64,000 bases of DNA from Tachypleus tridentatus (GCF_004210375.1 NC_134830.1:42661094-42725093), one strand, 5' to 3'. Counted from the stretch's first letter, positions 46,539-60,060 are shown. Notes: generated from the letters alone by a model not told the origin. A program made the numbers and translations.

Positions 46539-47009
46539 TAGATATGACATATACACATAAAACGTATGCGAGAAGCACAGTTAACTCTTTTTATGGCGTG
46601 TAGCATATTTTGCAGACTCAACGAAATGTAAACGCACTTAACATTCAGGTCTTTAACGTATTATTCAGGGTTAACAAAGATAAATACAAGTAGTTTGTTT
46701 TTAGCATACCGTAAAGTGTTGATAATGTACTTATAATTATAAAGCTGTTATTTATTTCAACTAACTTACTTTCTACAACTAAGATATTATGCACAGTTGG
46801 AAGAACAATTAATCGAGTGTGTTTTCAACAACAGTGTCAAGATTGTTTATAATTTCATATTTCTGTCTTTAATAAGTTAGTGATGTCCAATGAATATCTA
46901 AGATATAGCATATAGACAGTATCTCTAATAAAAGAAGGATTAATAATCGAACATTTGTCATTAAGAAGGCTAGTATACGAGTTTCAAGATAAATGTTTAC
47001 ATTTATTTT

Positions 47010-47262
47010 AGTAGAATTTCGCGCATAATCGCTCGAGGGATGTATGCACTAGCCGTTCCTAATTTCCAAGTAATAGACTAGAGGTAAGGCGGTTAGTAAA
47101 CACTCTCTATTATCAGCTATTTAGCTGATCTTCTAGCTGATTTGCTGTTACGTTATAGCCTTTTCCTGGTCGAAAGAGTGAGCATGTTTGTTGACGAGAT
47201 TTGATCTCTCAATCCGAATCTACAAGCGAAAAGTTTTAACCGTTAGGTCATGCTAGGCCCAA
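47010..47262 (-). mobile_element. SINE family A, strongly diverged
   Basis: Recognisable from GAATTTCGCGCATAATCGCT, TAGACTAGAGGTAAGGCGGT and head end TAGGTCATGCTAGGCCC. Confidence 0.8.
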
Positions 47263-47411
47263 GTCACATTTGTATAAATACACTTAAGATATTTCTAAAC
47301 ATATAAATTAAAAGAAAATCCAAAGCAGTTAAACTGCAAGACATTCTTAAACATGCAGAGCAAAAAGGTCTTATTAAACAAATAGAGCGATCAACGTTTT
47401 GTGAAAGATAA

Positions 47412-47686
47412 TTGTTTGTTTTAAAATTTTGTTCAAAGCTACATGTGGGCTATCTGCGCCAGTCGTCTCTAATTTAGCAGTGTAAGACTAGAGAGAAAGC
47501 AACTAGGCATCACCACCCACCGCCAACTCTTGGGCTACTCTTTTACCAACGAATAGTGGGATTGACCGTCACATTATAACGCTTCCACGGCTGAAAGGGC
47601 GAGCATATTTGGTGCCACCGGGATTCGAATCCGCGACCCTCGGATTAGGAGTCGAACGCCTTAACACACTTGGCCATGCCGGGCCA
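47412..47686 (-). mobile_element. SINE family A
   Basis: Complete copy ending ACTTGGCCATGCCGGGCC. Confidence 0.95.
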
Positions 47687-47877
47687 CTTTTGATAAGAAT
47701 GATCAACAGTGAAACACAGAAAGCCGGCTGGACGTTCCCCACTGCATTTTTAGCAATGTTACATTATGATAAGCAAAAATACATGCGTATTGTTAACATA
47801 GAAACGACATTAATTCAACCTAGGTAGCAGGTAGCCATTTGTGTATCATAAATATATATATTTATTTTCGTATTAAG

Positions 47878-47990
47878 TGTGTTTTCTTATACCAAAGCCA
47901 CATTGGGCTATCTGCTGAGTCCACCGAGGGGAATCGAATCCCTGATTTTAGCGTTGTAAATCCGTAGAATTAACGCTGTACCAGCGGGAG
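47878..47990 (-). mobile_element. SINE family C
   Basis: Reverse copy: CACATTGGGCTATCTGCTGA, GAATCGAATCCCTGATTTTA, GCGTTGTAAATCC. Confidence 0.9.
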
Positions 47991-48082
47991 ACTGTTAAAT
48001 TAAATATAGAGTAGATTTTTTTTTTCTGAATAATCTGCTAATTAAAATTTTAAATATAAAAGCAGCTGAATACGGTTTATAA

Positions 48083-48176
48083 TTAAGGGCTATCTATGCT
48101 CTGCCAACCACGGGTATCGAAACCCGATTTCTACAGTTGTAAGTCCGCAGACATGCCGCTGTGTCACTAGAGTGCA
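48083..48176 (-). mobile_element. SINE family B
   Basis: Reverse copy with a well-kept box B (GGGTATCGAAACCCG) and head (GACATGCCGCTGTGTCACTA). Confidence 0.87.
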
Positions 48177-48794
48177 GACGCTTTATAGAGGTAACAGTTA
48201 CTTCAGTTCAAACATCCAAACAAATCTATTATCTGATCTGGCATTTAGCCCTCGTGTGAATAACATATTCTTCAGATTGAAAAATTTCAGTTCCGATGTA
48301 TAATCACATATACTCCTTCAAGATATTATCTAAATACTTTTAACCCTTTCTTTGCTTGAATGGAAATAAACGTAACAATAAAAACTAATTTTACAAGCAC
48401 TTAAAATCGTTCACTTTCTATACACTTTGAAACAAAAACACAGAAAAGAAAACGAGAATTTTCCATGTTTGCTGTTTATTTTTCTTATTTCGCGATTTTT
48501 AAGTATTTTTCGCTGTAATTTATTAAATGGCATAAATAACACTAGAAAAGGAAAAAAAAATGCTACTAAAGTGATTCGGAGTGATTTTATGGTACTGATT
48601 TTTAAAAAATGTTGGAATAATTTTTTATTTACTGCAACATCTCAATATTTTGTTAGCACCATGTTATATTCCACGTAGAAATTCCAAATACATGCCTTTT
48701 ATTCTTGATATAATTGTAGCGAATTACACCATTTTTGTTTCATTCCCATGCTCACCTGCTTCGCCCAATAATCATAAAATCCTCACGTTCCCAG

Positions 48795-48875
48795 TTTCCT
48801 AGAACATTCGAGACGTCCCTCGACTGAGCATAAAACGGGCGGTATCAGACGCCTCTCACTCACTCAGTTTGTCAC
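48795..48875 (+). promoter_or_regulatory. Possible relic promoter upstream of the second family copy
   Basis: A relatively GC-rich patch has GAACATTC (two HSE pentamers, GAAnnTTC) followed by TTCGAGA, then ATAAAA about 25 bp on, and TCAGTTTG, an Inr-like sequence, about 35 bp further. The layout resembles the promoter at 12931-13045 but is much weaker. It lies about 200 bp before the coding remnant at 49085. Confidence 0.25.
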
Positions 48876-49084
48876 TTCGCCTCGTTCCGTGCACAGTCTA
48901 ATCAAAGTCAGATTTTTTTCCTCGCATTATGCCCGAAATATAATTAAATTCTGCAAAATTCAAACTCCAGTTATGTAAACATTAATTATTTTATTTTTTT
49001 TATAAAATTGGAGATAATCGTGTGAAACGTGCATTGCATAGTTTGCACACCTTGCTTGACACAGTGACTTAAAAAAAAAAAGAG

Positions 49085-49590
49085 AGAAAGTATGCCATTT
49101 GTAGCTCCCATGATATGGTGTGAGCCCAAAGAAAATCTAATTGATTGTTATTTTTGCACAACTAAATTATATACATTAAATATCTAGATTTTTAATGTGC
49201 AACAAAATCAGTACCTCATGCAAATGGTCTTCCACTGCCACATCTACCAGTGAAATAGGAAACAGAAGAGTTATCTTGCAAAGAAGACCATGAATCATCT
49301 TCATCTTCTTCTTATGGTAATTTTATTCCTATGGTACTTAGACATAAACTGCCTCATCTGATCACATACGAAGAACTAATTGACCTGATTTGTGGCTTGT
49401 CTCCATTAAGACAACATGGGGAACTTCTTGGTTGTTGTTTACAGCAATGGAATATATATTAGCTCCAGGAATAAAAGTTTCAATTTACCAAAGTCGCCAT
49501 CAAAGTCTTGCTTCTAACTACAGCATAAAATATAAATTTAATCTCTTTTCACCGTGCGTTTCAATGGAGATGCCCATACCCACAATATAA
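49085..49590 (+). pseudogene. Second, more decayed copy of the Cys-rich family
   Basis: The plus strand reads MPFVAPMIWCEPKENLIDCY then FCTTK near 49092-49165, equivalent to the FAIPRIWREP...NCYFC region of the copy at 11888-12853. After a frameshift come SVPHANGLPLPHLPVK (about 49210-49258) and an acidic/Ser-rich stretch, then a block reading LITYEELIDLICGLSPL and ELLGCCLQQWN. A further shift leads to LAPGIKVSIYQSRHQSLASN. The order of motifs matches the family, but several frameshifts and stops are present, and I see no recognisable exon 1. It is clearly a different subfamily member, not a recent duplicate. Confidence 0.6.
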
Positions 49591-49802
49591 GACCGTGTGA
49601 CTCTAACTGACATGTCACTGCTAATAATGAAGTGTGCCACAGTTGCGTTCATTATTGTTAGGTTTTATTATCATAACATTTCATACCTTCACTATTTTTG
49701 AGTAATGCCCAATGTGTTCTTTAACATGATGCCAATTTAATGATTAACCATAAATGTATTTTGACTGTATTCGTTGAAGACTTCCTATAAAGCCTGCTTA
49801 TT

Positions 49803-49896
49803 GTTTGTAATTAAAGAGAAAGCTTCACCATGGGTATCGAAACCTGGCTTATAGCATTGTAAGACCGCATCATACCTCTGTGCCACTAGGGGAGGC
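49803..49896 (-). mobile_element. SINE family B, diverged
   Basis: Reverse copy: ACCATGGGTATCGAAACCTG, ending CTCTGTGCCACTAGGGGAGG; about 210 bp after the second Cys-rich pseudogene. Confidence 0.78.
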
Positions 49897-50792
49897 AATT
49901 AAAGAAAAAGTTATTTTTATGATATATTAGAATATTTTGAATAAATCTATCACAACTCTAAAACTAGAAGTGAACATTAATTTTCAATTTTATTTTTAGA
50001 ATTGACGTCGTTTTGCTCAAAAACAGTTGCATTATTTTAAGTAGCAGAATATATTTTTGTTGCTCAGTGTAATAACGAAATGATTAGTACTATTTATAAT
50101 TCTTAGCAAAAAGCAGGTTAAAAATAGAATATGCTTACTATACAGTGTTTAAGGGAAATAAAACGGGAAATACTAAAGTGCGTGAGGCTAGCCAAAAATA
50201 AGGCTTAGTGTATTCATATGTTATTTAATGTTAGCTGATAATTTCTGTCTCTAAATTGGAGTTTTGCCAAATTCATGGCTTAATACGTAAAGTTCTAAGC
50301 CCTGATTTAACTATATAAAATGCTGCTGCTGAAAAAAAATCGAATAAATGGATATTTTTAAATAATTAAAAACTTAACTTTTCACTAATGGTTAAGTCTA
50401 ACTATAAAATTTTGCAGTGTAATAATTTTCGAATTCAAATTTTGTTCGTTTAAGAGTTAAAAAAAAGAGCGTATTCAAAAGTTAATAAATTTGATAATAA
50501 CAACGTAAAACATCATTTTTGTCCTTCAAGACCTAAGAGAAATGTAAAACTAAATTCATTTTCGTAAATGTCTTGAAGTAAGGTATTAAATTTCATGACT
50601 GTGTATTTGCGAAAAATCGGTTCCTTTAGTCGCGATTTCGTGAAACTTGTTCAGCTTAAACTTCTAGTAAATATAATTAAAATTGTAGTTCTACACGTTT
50701 ATCTCTAGGGACAGCGATATATTAAAAGTTACACAATCTACTCGTTTCTCAAGTTCACCTTTTGGCACTGATAAGAGTTTTCTTTCATTTTA

Positions 50793-50905
50793 TTGAGCAA
50801 ACACACCCACACCATGAGTTATCTGTGTTCTACCCACCAGGGGTATCAAAATACGAATTTCTTTGTAATAAACCTACAAATCTGCCACCTAGCCATTCGA
50901 GTGGG
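50793..50905 (-). mobile_element. SINE family B, diverged
   Basis: Reverse copy: ATGAGTTATCTGTGTTCTAC, CAGGGGTATCAAAATACGAA. Confidence 0.7.
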
Positions 50906-50954
50906 ATCTTTGGTTGCTTTAACTTTCTAGCCGTGCAGTGAAGGTTATCTTGTT

Positions 50955-50958
<4 letters not shown>

Positions 50959-50986
<28 letters not shown>
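50959..50986. repeat. (AT)n microsatellite
   Basis: About 14 AT units. Confidence 0.95.
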
Positions 50987-52536
50987 CAATGTTTTAGACA
51001 TGCTGTCTTTATTTGCTATTTTATTTTTGTAACACTTCTTCAAGGAAGAGATGCAGAAAGTACATTGTAATAGAAGAATAAATATCTCTTTTGTACCAGT
51101 TTTTTTTCCCTGTTTTAGATATTTTAGACTTTTTAATTACTATTAACTTTCGTTCATAGAAAACTATCTATTTGTGTCAAAAGTGAAAATGAAACCTGTT
51201 AATGGATATATTTAATTAAGAACGATATTCTTCCATTTTTATTAATAAAAATTAGAATATATTGCTTCATCAGTTAGGTACCTTCGCTAGTAACGTTGTT
51301 TTTTACCGTAACTCCATTAGTATCTCACGAAATTCTACCAGTACGAGATTCAGATTAGTCCTACGGGAGACTGGGTATGTTATGTTAATACAATTTTCTT
51401 ATGAGAATAAGCAAGTAATGTAAAATTCACAGTCGTTATAAAGTTTTGATTGAATAGCTATTTTAAGAACCGCACGTTTGGTATTTTGTATATTGCATTT
51501 ATGCCACTAAGCACGTTTGGGAATATGTAACATGGAACGGCTTTTTCCGACATAAATATTTATACGTCAGATTATAAAGATATATTCAAATGGAAGATTG
51601 AGAATTTTCAAGGATATAATATTTCTTGTATTTACAGTATTGAAAAACAGCAGCAACAAAAAAATGGATTATCTTGAATGCTTGGACTACTCAAAATAAG
51701 ACCTGCAACAAGTCGTACTTCAATTGTAGTAAAAATATCGTGACGTCTTGTAACAGGTAAGAATCCACGAACACAGAACTAAGTAACAAAACCGTTCACA
51801 TGCTCCAGCAACAATATGAAACATAATCAAAAAGAATATTTGTCTAGAAAAGCGTCATACGTCACTTGAACACCAGTTGTTTCCACGACACGTCAATTTA
51901 ATCATCTCATACCTCAAGCAGCTCAAAAATTAAATGTTTATTCCCGATCTTTCATCGAAAATCACGCCTTCCAAGTTGCCGGACGTAGTAGCTATAGATT
52001 TTCTTATGTTTCTACTTTTAAAATGAGTACAGTGAAACTTTCGTTGCCGTATACTAGATGGATTATGGAAAGCAAGCAAGGAGGAGATCTGTGCTTATGA
52101 CTTCACAACTATTAAACGGATCCTTTTCTAATGCAAGAGCCATTGATAAAATGTACTATTATCATATAGATGACAGGACAGCCAGACGTAGTGAAGTTCT
52201 CAAACATTTTTAATAATATGTACTTAACCTTTTAAGCCCATATACTATGTTAAAAACTTACAACAATATGTTAATGGAGAAGTCTTTCTTTCACAGTTGT
52301 TATTTATAAGAAAGAATGCCCAGCATGAGAAACAACTTTTCAGTTTGTTAAAGCACAAAACTGGTACTCTGATAAGAAACTTGATACCATACAAATATTG
52401 AAAACAATTAGGAACTTGACCATAAGGTTACCAACACTTTAGTATGTATTTGAGCTTTACTTACGTTCTGAAAACAAAACCTCAAAAATTAGTAGCGTTC
52501 CCTCATTTTAAAACAGCACAGAGAAACATAAATATT

Positions 52537-52816
52537 ATTTGTTTGTTTGTTTTTTAATTCCGCGCAAAGCTACACGAGGGCTATCTTTGCTAACCGCCCT
52601 AATTTAACAGTGTAAGACTAGAGGGAAGGCAGCTAGTCATCACCACCCACCGCCAACTCTTGGGTTACTCTTTACCAACGAATAGTGGGATTGACCGTAA
52701 CATTATAACGCCCCCACAGCTGAAAGAGCGAGTTTGTTTGATGTGATAGGGATTCGACCCCGAGACCCTCGGATTACGAGTCGAGTACCTTAACCACCTG
52801 GCCATATCGAGCCCAT
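52537..52816 (-). mobile_element. SINE family A
   Basis: Complete copy ending CCTGGCCATATCGAGCCC, with a (GTTT)n A-rich end. Confidence 0.94.
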
Positions 52817-52887
52817 AAACTTAATATCCACATTAATGTTTTAAAACTAGGCAAAATAACATTAGCAAATAAAAAAATAAAATAATG

Positions 52888-52988
52888 TTTATTATTTTGG
52901 GTAAGCTACAAAATGGGCTATCTGTGTTGTGCCCACTGTGAGTATCGAAAGCGGAATTTTAATGACATAAACCATCATACTTCCCGAG
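52888..52988 (-). mobile_element. SINE family B, diverged
   Basis: Reverse copy: AAAATGGGCTATCTGTGTTG, CCACTGTGAGTATCGAAAGC. Confidence 0.7.
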
Positions 52989-55817
52989 TGCTAATAAGTG
53001 TTCTAGGTAGGATACTGAATAAACAGTTTTCTTAATTAACGTAGGAATTATACTTTTCAACGGGGAACACATAATTTATTTATCAGTTGTTATCATTATT
53101 CAATTATATTCTAATGCATTAATGTAACATGTGGATTTCGAAGCATAAATCATATTTACATTTTTATTAGATCTATATGTAAAAAAAATAACAATAAAGA
53201 CTCTATATAATGAAGCATCGAAATTGGTTGTTTTCGTAATTCCTTCAAGGATTTTTTCTCTTACTTAGGAAGATAGTAGCTGAAGATTTTTTTTACCTAA
53301 TTTAATCAAATGCATATCAGTTCTCTCGCCGGTAACAAGTTCTTGCATCAAAATACAGTTCTAAACGTGTTTAACTATATAATCATTAATTACATAAATA
53401 ATTGAATTACCTAAATAATAAAATATTGGCTTATAGTATGAAAAGGGTTATGTTTTAATTTGAGCAGCGTTTTTTATGCCCTGATGCGAATTTATTTGCC
53501 CCGTTGAAACGTCTTTTCCTGAATGCATGCTCTATTGCAAAGAAACCAACCAGCCATTTAAGAATCTATGTTTAGCTACTTGTCGATTTCACTTAAAACA
53601 GGTGACGTCATAAAAGAACAATGCCACTAAATAGCGTAATATTCAGAATAAACGGGAGGAAGCTTTACCTTTATCAAATTTAGGCTTTCGTTAAAAATGG
53701 TAGTCGGTAGATAAACTGTTATTCGCTATAATATTCTGTTGTCTGTTAATTTGTTAGACCTTAACTATTTTATCGTTGCATTTATTTTTTATGCCTTTTT
53801 GTTTCACAATGACTTATTTATCCAAGTTTTTGTTTATTAAGTTTGTTTTGATAATAATAGAGGTTAGTTTTTTATTTCAGTATACTTTACTTATGGTAGC
53901 TAATGACATAAGAAAGAAATTTATAAGCTATCTTTCAGCGTCCGTTATTCCGTCTAGGGATACATCGCTCGTGCACTTTTTTATCCCTCGAGCAGACACT
54001 AACACGATGAGAAACTAAATGTCAGTGCTAACTGGTTGGCACAGTAGCAGACTAGAACTGAAACTTGACAAAAAAATATATATATTTGTTCTTGCTCACA
54101 CCATGTTTTAAAATCGACTCAACCAGACTCCGATCGATAAGTTCTCATATAACTGTGGATTCTGTTTATTTCATGGAACAAGCAAGCTAGAAAATCTAAA
54201 GGTGAGCCTTGTGCGTCTGCGTGTGCACATGCGTTCTTGTTACACAGATTGCCCGGGTGAAGGACCGGCTTTCTTGCACGCAGACAAAGGCGCGAGGAGG
54301 ATGAAGGGTGCGAACAAGAGGACATGTCCAGTTCAGGTTTACTCACGACCAAGAAAGGAAAAAAACAATGTTTCAATGTAACCAAAGAAATTCAAATAAT
54401 CGGACAGAAAAATCGTAATATTATTATGGCTTAGATACAGTGAGTACTCCAAGCATTTATAGTAGATGTCTCGTGTTAATGTAGACAGACATCTAGATAT
54501 AACCGGAAAATTGTAACTAGGTGCTGAAAATTTAAATCAGAAAGGGATATATATGAGAAGGCTTTACTCAATAAGAAAATTATTTCCAAAATATATACTT
54601 AAAACAACAGTATTTGCTTGTCTAAATAAGAGACAATATTAACTGGGCGTGTCTTTCCTCACTACCATATTTCACAACTTTTTAGAAACCTCAACTTTAG
54701 AATTTTAGCGTCCAGACATGACATCAACAACACTGGAAGCTGGAGCCATTTTACACTCCAAGTAACAGAAACACTGGCATCGAGTTTTGAACAAAACACA
54801 AAAGCACGAGTTTTTGAAATGGACAACGTTATTTGTTAAATACTGACGATGGATTCGGGAAAATTTAAGGTAAGAAAGTTTTGTCAGTTTAAAATGTTGC
54901 AGTTTCAAACTCTCTACGTTTATCTGTAAAGGTTTAACATCCTCAGAGTTCAATAAATCTTTGCTTCTTTAACTGTTAGTTTTTCGTTGTTTTTTTAAAG
55001 GAAAATTACATTTATTTTTATCAGATATTTTACAGTATTGCTAGATTCTTATTTTTGTTCTGAAAAAGTGTAGAAAGATACAGTTAAAGCTATAGTGATT
55101 AATTTAAAGTAATGAAACGATATTCAAATGTTCATGGTGAAATTTAATCCATTTTGAAAAGGTTGTAGTGCTGCTGTTTTTTAAAACAATCATATTTCTA
55201 GACATTGGACGTTAATACTCTGTTTGTATTTTTCTGATGTTTATTAATGGGGTAACGACTTCGAAATGTGTTAGAGTTTGAGCTGAAACATTTAGATTAG
55301 AGGATTGGTAATCAAATATGTTTATATACACTGTTCTCTCCATTTTGGTGTCGTTCAATCTGTCTCTAGTCGTGGAACTCGATACACCTGTAATGACTCA
55401 CCCTCCTTTACAGGCATACATGATCGAACAGACACATCAGTTATTACTTTGTTTCATAACTGATTTCTCGTGTGGCTAAATCTTTATTTATTGAGATGGA
55501 AAAAGCTATTTACGGTGTAAAATCATTGATGTAAGAGACACTGATATTAACTGGGTGTCTTTCGTCGCTATCCTATTTCACAAAAACCTACTAGAAACTG
55601 ATAAAATATGTCTGTAGCAACGCTATTTAATATGTTTAAAATAACAGGTTAATTAAACACTAAGTCTTTGTTTTTGTGCTTGCTAAGTTGCCTCATGAAC
55701 CTGTTAGGACTAGCATTCAATATGAATTTGGTGTTTGCGTTTTTATACACTGGCCAGGAGTTTTAATAATTTTCAGGCGTCACTACAACTATTTTTAAAA
55801 TTCACAAGAAATGTCCG
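52989..55817. other. Mostly empty; one candidate exon
   Basis: Only the GC-rich island around 54.16-54.34 kb stands out. The open frames at 53776-54018 (plus) and 54705-54953 (minus) show no domain. Confidence 0.45.
54248..54336 (+). CDS. Candidate isolated exon, unidentified
   Basis: A GC-rich island (54.16-54.34 kb) in AT-rich DNA. A pyrimidine-containing acceptor (CTTGTTACACAG|) and donor (TTCAG|gtttac) bound 89 bp that stay open in one frame, reading CPGEGPAFLHADKGARRMKG then ANKRTCPVQ. I do not recognise the peptide and see no partner exons. The minus strand is also open here (88 codons from 54385), so coding direction is unproven. Confidence 0.2.
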
Positions 55818-55930
55818 TTGAGTCCTGCGACGGGTTAGCTGTAAGTTTACAGATTTACAACATGAAACGCTAGGTTCGGTTCTCCTCGTGGACTAGGTAG
55901 CTCATTGTGTAGGTTGGCACTAAAACAAAG
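55818..55930 (+). mobile_element. SINE of family B/C type, diverged
   Basis: Head-first: GATTTACAACATGAAACGCT, GGTTCGGTTCTCCTCG, GCTCATTGTGTAGGTTGGCA. It cannot be assigned firmly to B or C. Confidence 0.6.
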
Positions 55931-55950
55931 ATAGGTTAAATGGCCATTAC

Positions 55951-56203
55951 TCGGCATGGCCAGGTGGATAAGGCACTCGACTCGTAACCTGAGGGTCGCG
56001 GGTTCGAATCCCCGTCATACCAAAACATGCTCACCTTTTCAATCGTGGGGGCATTATAATGTGACGGTTAATCGCACTATTCGTTGGTAAAAGAACAGCT
56101 CAAGAGTTGATGGTGGTGGTGATAAATAGCTTACATTGCAAAATTAGGAACGGCTAGCGCAAATAGTCCTCGTGCAGCTTTGCGTGAAATTCAAAACAAA
56201 TAA
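55951..56203 (+). mobile_element. SINE family A
   Basis: Head-first copy with a sharp tRNA-like head (GCATGGCCAGGTGGATAAGG, GGTCGCGGGTTCGAATCCCC) and a deletion in the CTGCCTTCCCTCTAG segment. Confidence 0.94.
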
Positions 56204-57760
56204 CTATTGATTACTGAAAACATTCTTATTACATCACAGTATGGCAACATACTGTCGATGATTTTCCAAAACGAATAATTTCTGTATAGGTCAGTATCAT
56301 ACAGTGACACAAGTAAGGTACCCTTGGTATGATCGCATATATGTATATAGTTTAATGCTACCAGTACTTGTGGTGTTAACCACAATACAATAAAGTGTAT
56401 AAATATTTGAGCTTTGTTTTTTTCATGTATTTGTTGATAATTAGTGAAAAATGGCCACTTTAGAAAAATATCTTAGAAAGTTAATTATGTAGCTGGTTAT
56501 TCTATGTTCAAGGCACTGGGATCGACACCTTTTTTTTAATGTATGTGGTAATGATTTATTTGCATGTAAAACAAATGTAACTTATTATATATGCAGTTGA
56601 ATTTAAATTCCATATTCGTTACACGGTACAAACTTAAACTAAGTAGATGTGCCAGACCATGTAAATAATATTTTAGATAGATCCAATGTGGTAAGGCTTT
56701 CGTCTTCCATTCCAGCTATATATTTTCTCATTTTTATTAACGTAATGTGAAAATAGTAATAAAAATCTTTCATATGAAACCGGACATGAAAACAAGAAGT
56801 TTCCTTTAATCACGTAAAACGTTTAGAGTCTGAAAGTTAAAAAAGGAATATTTATACTTTCTAGAAAGTTATAGTTTCACGTTTAACTGCTACTCTGTGT
56901 TGTTTTTATCGATATTATCATTAGCTTCCTCTAATTTTGTTTAATGTATCATAAATACACGTGTGTATTGCCTACCTTGCGTTTAGTATTCAAAGGTTTG
57001 CGCTTGAGTTGCCTTATTCTACATTCTATATAAACCGTTCTGCTGCATATTATTACAACAGCAAAAGTAGGTTTAGGAACAATAAACGTGACGTGTGTGC
57101 ACGATCCTCTGATAAAGCCATTTTGATTTTAAGCGGCTTATTTCAAGAAGACCACAGTGACATTTAATATCCTCTTCCGCTACGGATAATACAAATTTAT
57201 AAGTAAATAGATGGGTGCTAAACTTAATAAACCATCGGAGTTTACTTTTGACGCACAGTAAAATGAAAAACAACAACTAAGAAGCGATTTGTTATAATAA
57301 TGGCAGAATAACACAAATAATTCCATATAATCAATTTTTTGTTGTTTTTAACAGACGGTGTAATAAAAATATTTTTGTATCATTAAAAATATGAAATAGT
57401 TTGTTAATGACACGAATAATTCCATATATATTAATAAATAAGTAGTTAAATAATTTATTATATTAATAACACGAATGAGTTAACATGTGACTAAATAAAT
57501 ATTTAAATAATTAATAATAATTAATTTTAAGCTTTTAGGAACTTGTTACAAAATTAACGATAATGTATTTCTCACGTTTAATGATTTTATTTTATTTTCT
57601 ATTCCACGAAAGAGGTTCGAATCTAGTTCTCGAAAGTCCAAACGCAATTTGTGTGAACCACGTCTTTTTGTTCTTGTTTCATTGTTCTTACTTTGTTGGT
57701 AAAGGCTTGTTAGAGATTATTTGTAAGTAATTTGTTATTGTGAAAGTATAAACATACTGT

Positions 57761-58037
57761 GGCCCGGCATGGCCAAGCGTATTAAGGCGTTCGACTCGTA
57801 ATCTCAGGGTCGCGGGTTAGAATCCCGGTCGCACCAAACGTACTCGCCCTCCCAGCCGTGGGGGCGTTATAATGCGACGGTCAATTCCATTATTCGTTGG
57901 TAAAAGGGCAGCCCAAGAGTTGGCGGTGGGTGGTAATGACTAGCTGCCTTCCCTCTAGTCTTACACCACAAAATTAGGGACGGCTAGCGCAGATAGCCCT
58001 CGAGTAGCTTTGCGTGAAATTAAAACAAAACAAAACA
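57761..58037 (+). mobile_element. SINE family A, well preserved
   Basis: Head-first, near consensus (GGCCCGGCATGGCCAAGCGT to TCGAGTAGCTTTGCGTGAAA), followed by (CAAAA)n. Confidence 0.95.
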
Positions 58038-58806
58038 TACTGAACGTAGCCACACGTAAGAGACTAAGAGAACCTACAAATATTATTCCTCGTTTTCATT
58101 TACTTGTATTTGGATAGTATATACAATATACAATTAGTGTCTATATTCATTTGAATAATTAATGATCTAATCCATAGTTATAGTGCAAACTGAAGTATTT
58201 TTTGCAGTTTTGAGTAATTCAGACGACCTTTGGTTTCATGTTAAACAAAACCTTATTTCAGAACGTTTCGGCTGTACACTTTTATCAATGAACTTCAGTG
58301 CACTTCTCTACTGATTAGACCTCGTAAAGCAACGTTAAGTTTAACTGTGAGTAACAAGAACGATCAGCTGATGACTGAACGAACATTTATGCATTTAGCC
58401 GTTTCGCTTTACTACTTTGGAGCATGTTAAATGTTATAAGCACCGTTGTTCTTGTGTGACAGTAGAAAGACTAAGTACCGTGGTACTTAAGTATGGATCG
58501 TGATAAAGCAAAATGACATCCGTAATAATCGTAATAATGTGTGAATATTAATAATGACTATTTCACAGTATTGACTGAACAAATTATAGCTTATTTATTG
58601 TATTTATAAAGTTACCTAAATCGCTATATACGTGTTTACAGAGTGGATCAAAATTTCAACGAATTTCCATTTCAGTAAGTAAGTAAGTGACTTTTCCAGA
58701 TAAGCGTACAGAAAAGAAACTGACGAACCGTATCACTCAAATTCTTTCACAGAACTCTTTTATCTGGGGTCACAATGGTTTCTTTCATGTACAGAAAAGG
58801 GTTCTA

Positions 58807-58811
<5 letters not shown>

Positions 58812-58854
<43 letters not shown>

Positions 58855-58862
58855 GTGTGTGT
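58812..58862. repeat. (AT)n(GT)n compound microsatellite
   Basis: About 20 AT units run into TTGTGTGTGTGTAT, the longest simple repeat in the window. Confidence 0.95.
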
Positions 58863-59433
58863 ATAAACCTGACAAATTGCTACTTCAAGCATATAATTGG
58901 ATTTGGCGATAAGTTGGTAGAGACCTTGATGAGTAATCAGATCAGGAATACATGCGCTCCATTCTCGATATGTCTGGCGCGCAAAAAAATAAAACTAATA
59001 AACAGCAAGCAATCAAGTATAATAAAAATATAAAACTTTTATGAAGACAAGTAAAGATCGATATATGCGTCATCCAGCTAGTTGGATATAAGATGTTTTA
59101 ATGCTACACAGATATTGAAACAAGAAAGTCACGACAACAAAAACTGAGTTACTTGAATTATAAAAAAAAATGTTATAGCTACTTTGTCTCGCACTTAATT
59201 ACAGTAATCTGCCTAAGTATGGAATTTGTTTTTAAGTAACTCGATTATTGTAGTTTTGACTTTCTTGTTTCAATACGTTTTGTACCCTTAAAACTTTCAA
59301 TATTAATATAGCCAATATTAATATATAGGTAACGCATATACGAATCTCTGCTTGTCTTTAAAAGTTTAAATTTTTTATTCATATTACATTTTCTGCACTG
59401 ACTGAAAAATCGGGGCAAGAGCTATTAGTATAT

Positions 59434-59660
59434 CCGCGGGTCGCGGGTTGGAATCCCTGTCACACCAAACATGCCCGCCCTATCAATCGTGATAATGTGA
59501 CGACCAAGCCCACTAGTCGTTGGTAAAAGAGTAGCCCAAGAGTTGGCGATGTGTGGTAATGACTAGTTGCCTTCTCTCTAGCCTTACACTGCTAAATTAG
59601 GAACAACTAGAGCAGATCGCCCTAGTGTAGCTTTGCGCGAAATTCAAACCAAACCAAACT
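59434..59660 (+). mobile_element. SINE family A, 5' truncated
   Basis: Starts just before box B (GGTCGCGGGTTGGAATCCCT); body and tail complete. Confidence 0.93.
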
Positions 59661-60060
59661 ATTCTTATAACTCGCAACATATCACTAGGTTAACCTGGCA
59701 ACAACGTTTCACCAATATAATCTGGTAACATCAGGTGTAAATAATTTGATATATTTCATAACATTTCACTAATTTAACCTCACATCATCAGGCGTGGATA
59801 ATACAGACCTCATATATTATCTTTACCTTTATTAACACCTTTATGGGTGTTAAATTATAAAATAATAACTCCTGCTCTGTGTTTAACCGTTGACAAAGTA
59901 AAGCTGATACAATTTCTTTCAAGAACCTTTGTGATTATAGTTTGTTTTTGTTCGTGCCTTGACAGTAAGCTAGTTCAACATTAGATTCTTCAGGTTTATG
60001 TATTCATGTTTTACTTTTCATTTACTGGACATTTATAAGCGTGTGTTAGTAATTTTTTAT

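Larger units (their letters stand above)
49897..52536. other. No gene seen; one SINE-B and one microsatellite
   Basis: AT-rich, stop-dense sequence. No exon candidate with matching splice sites was found. Confidence 0.5.
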
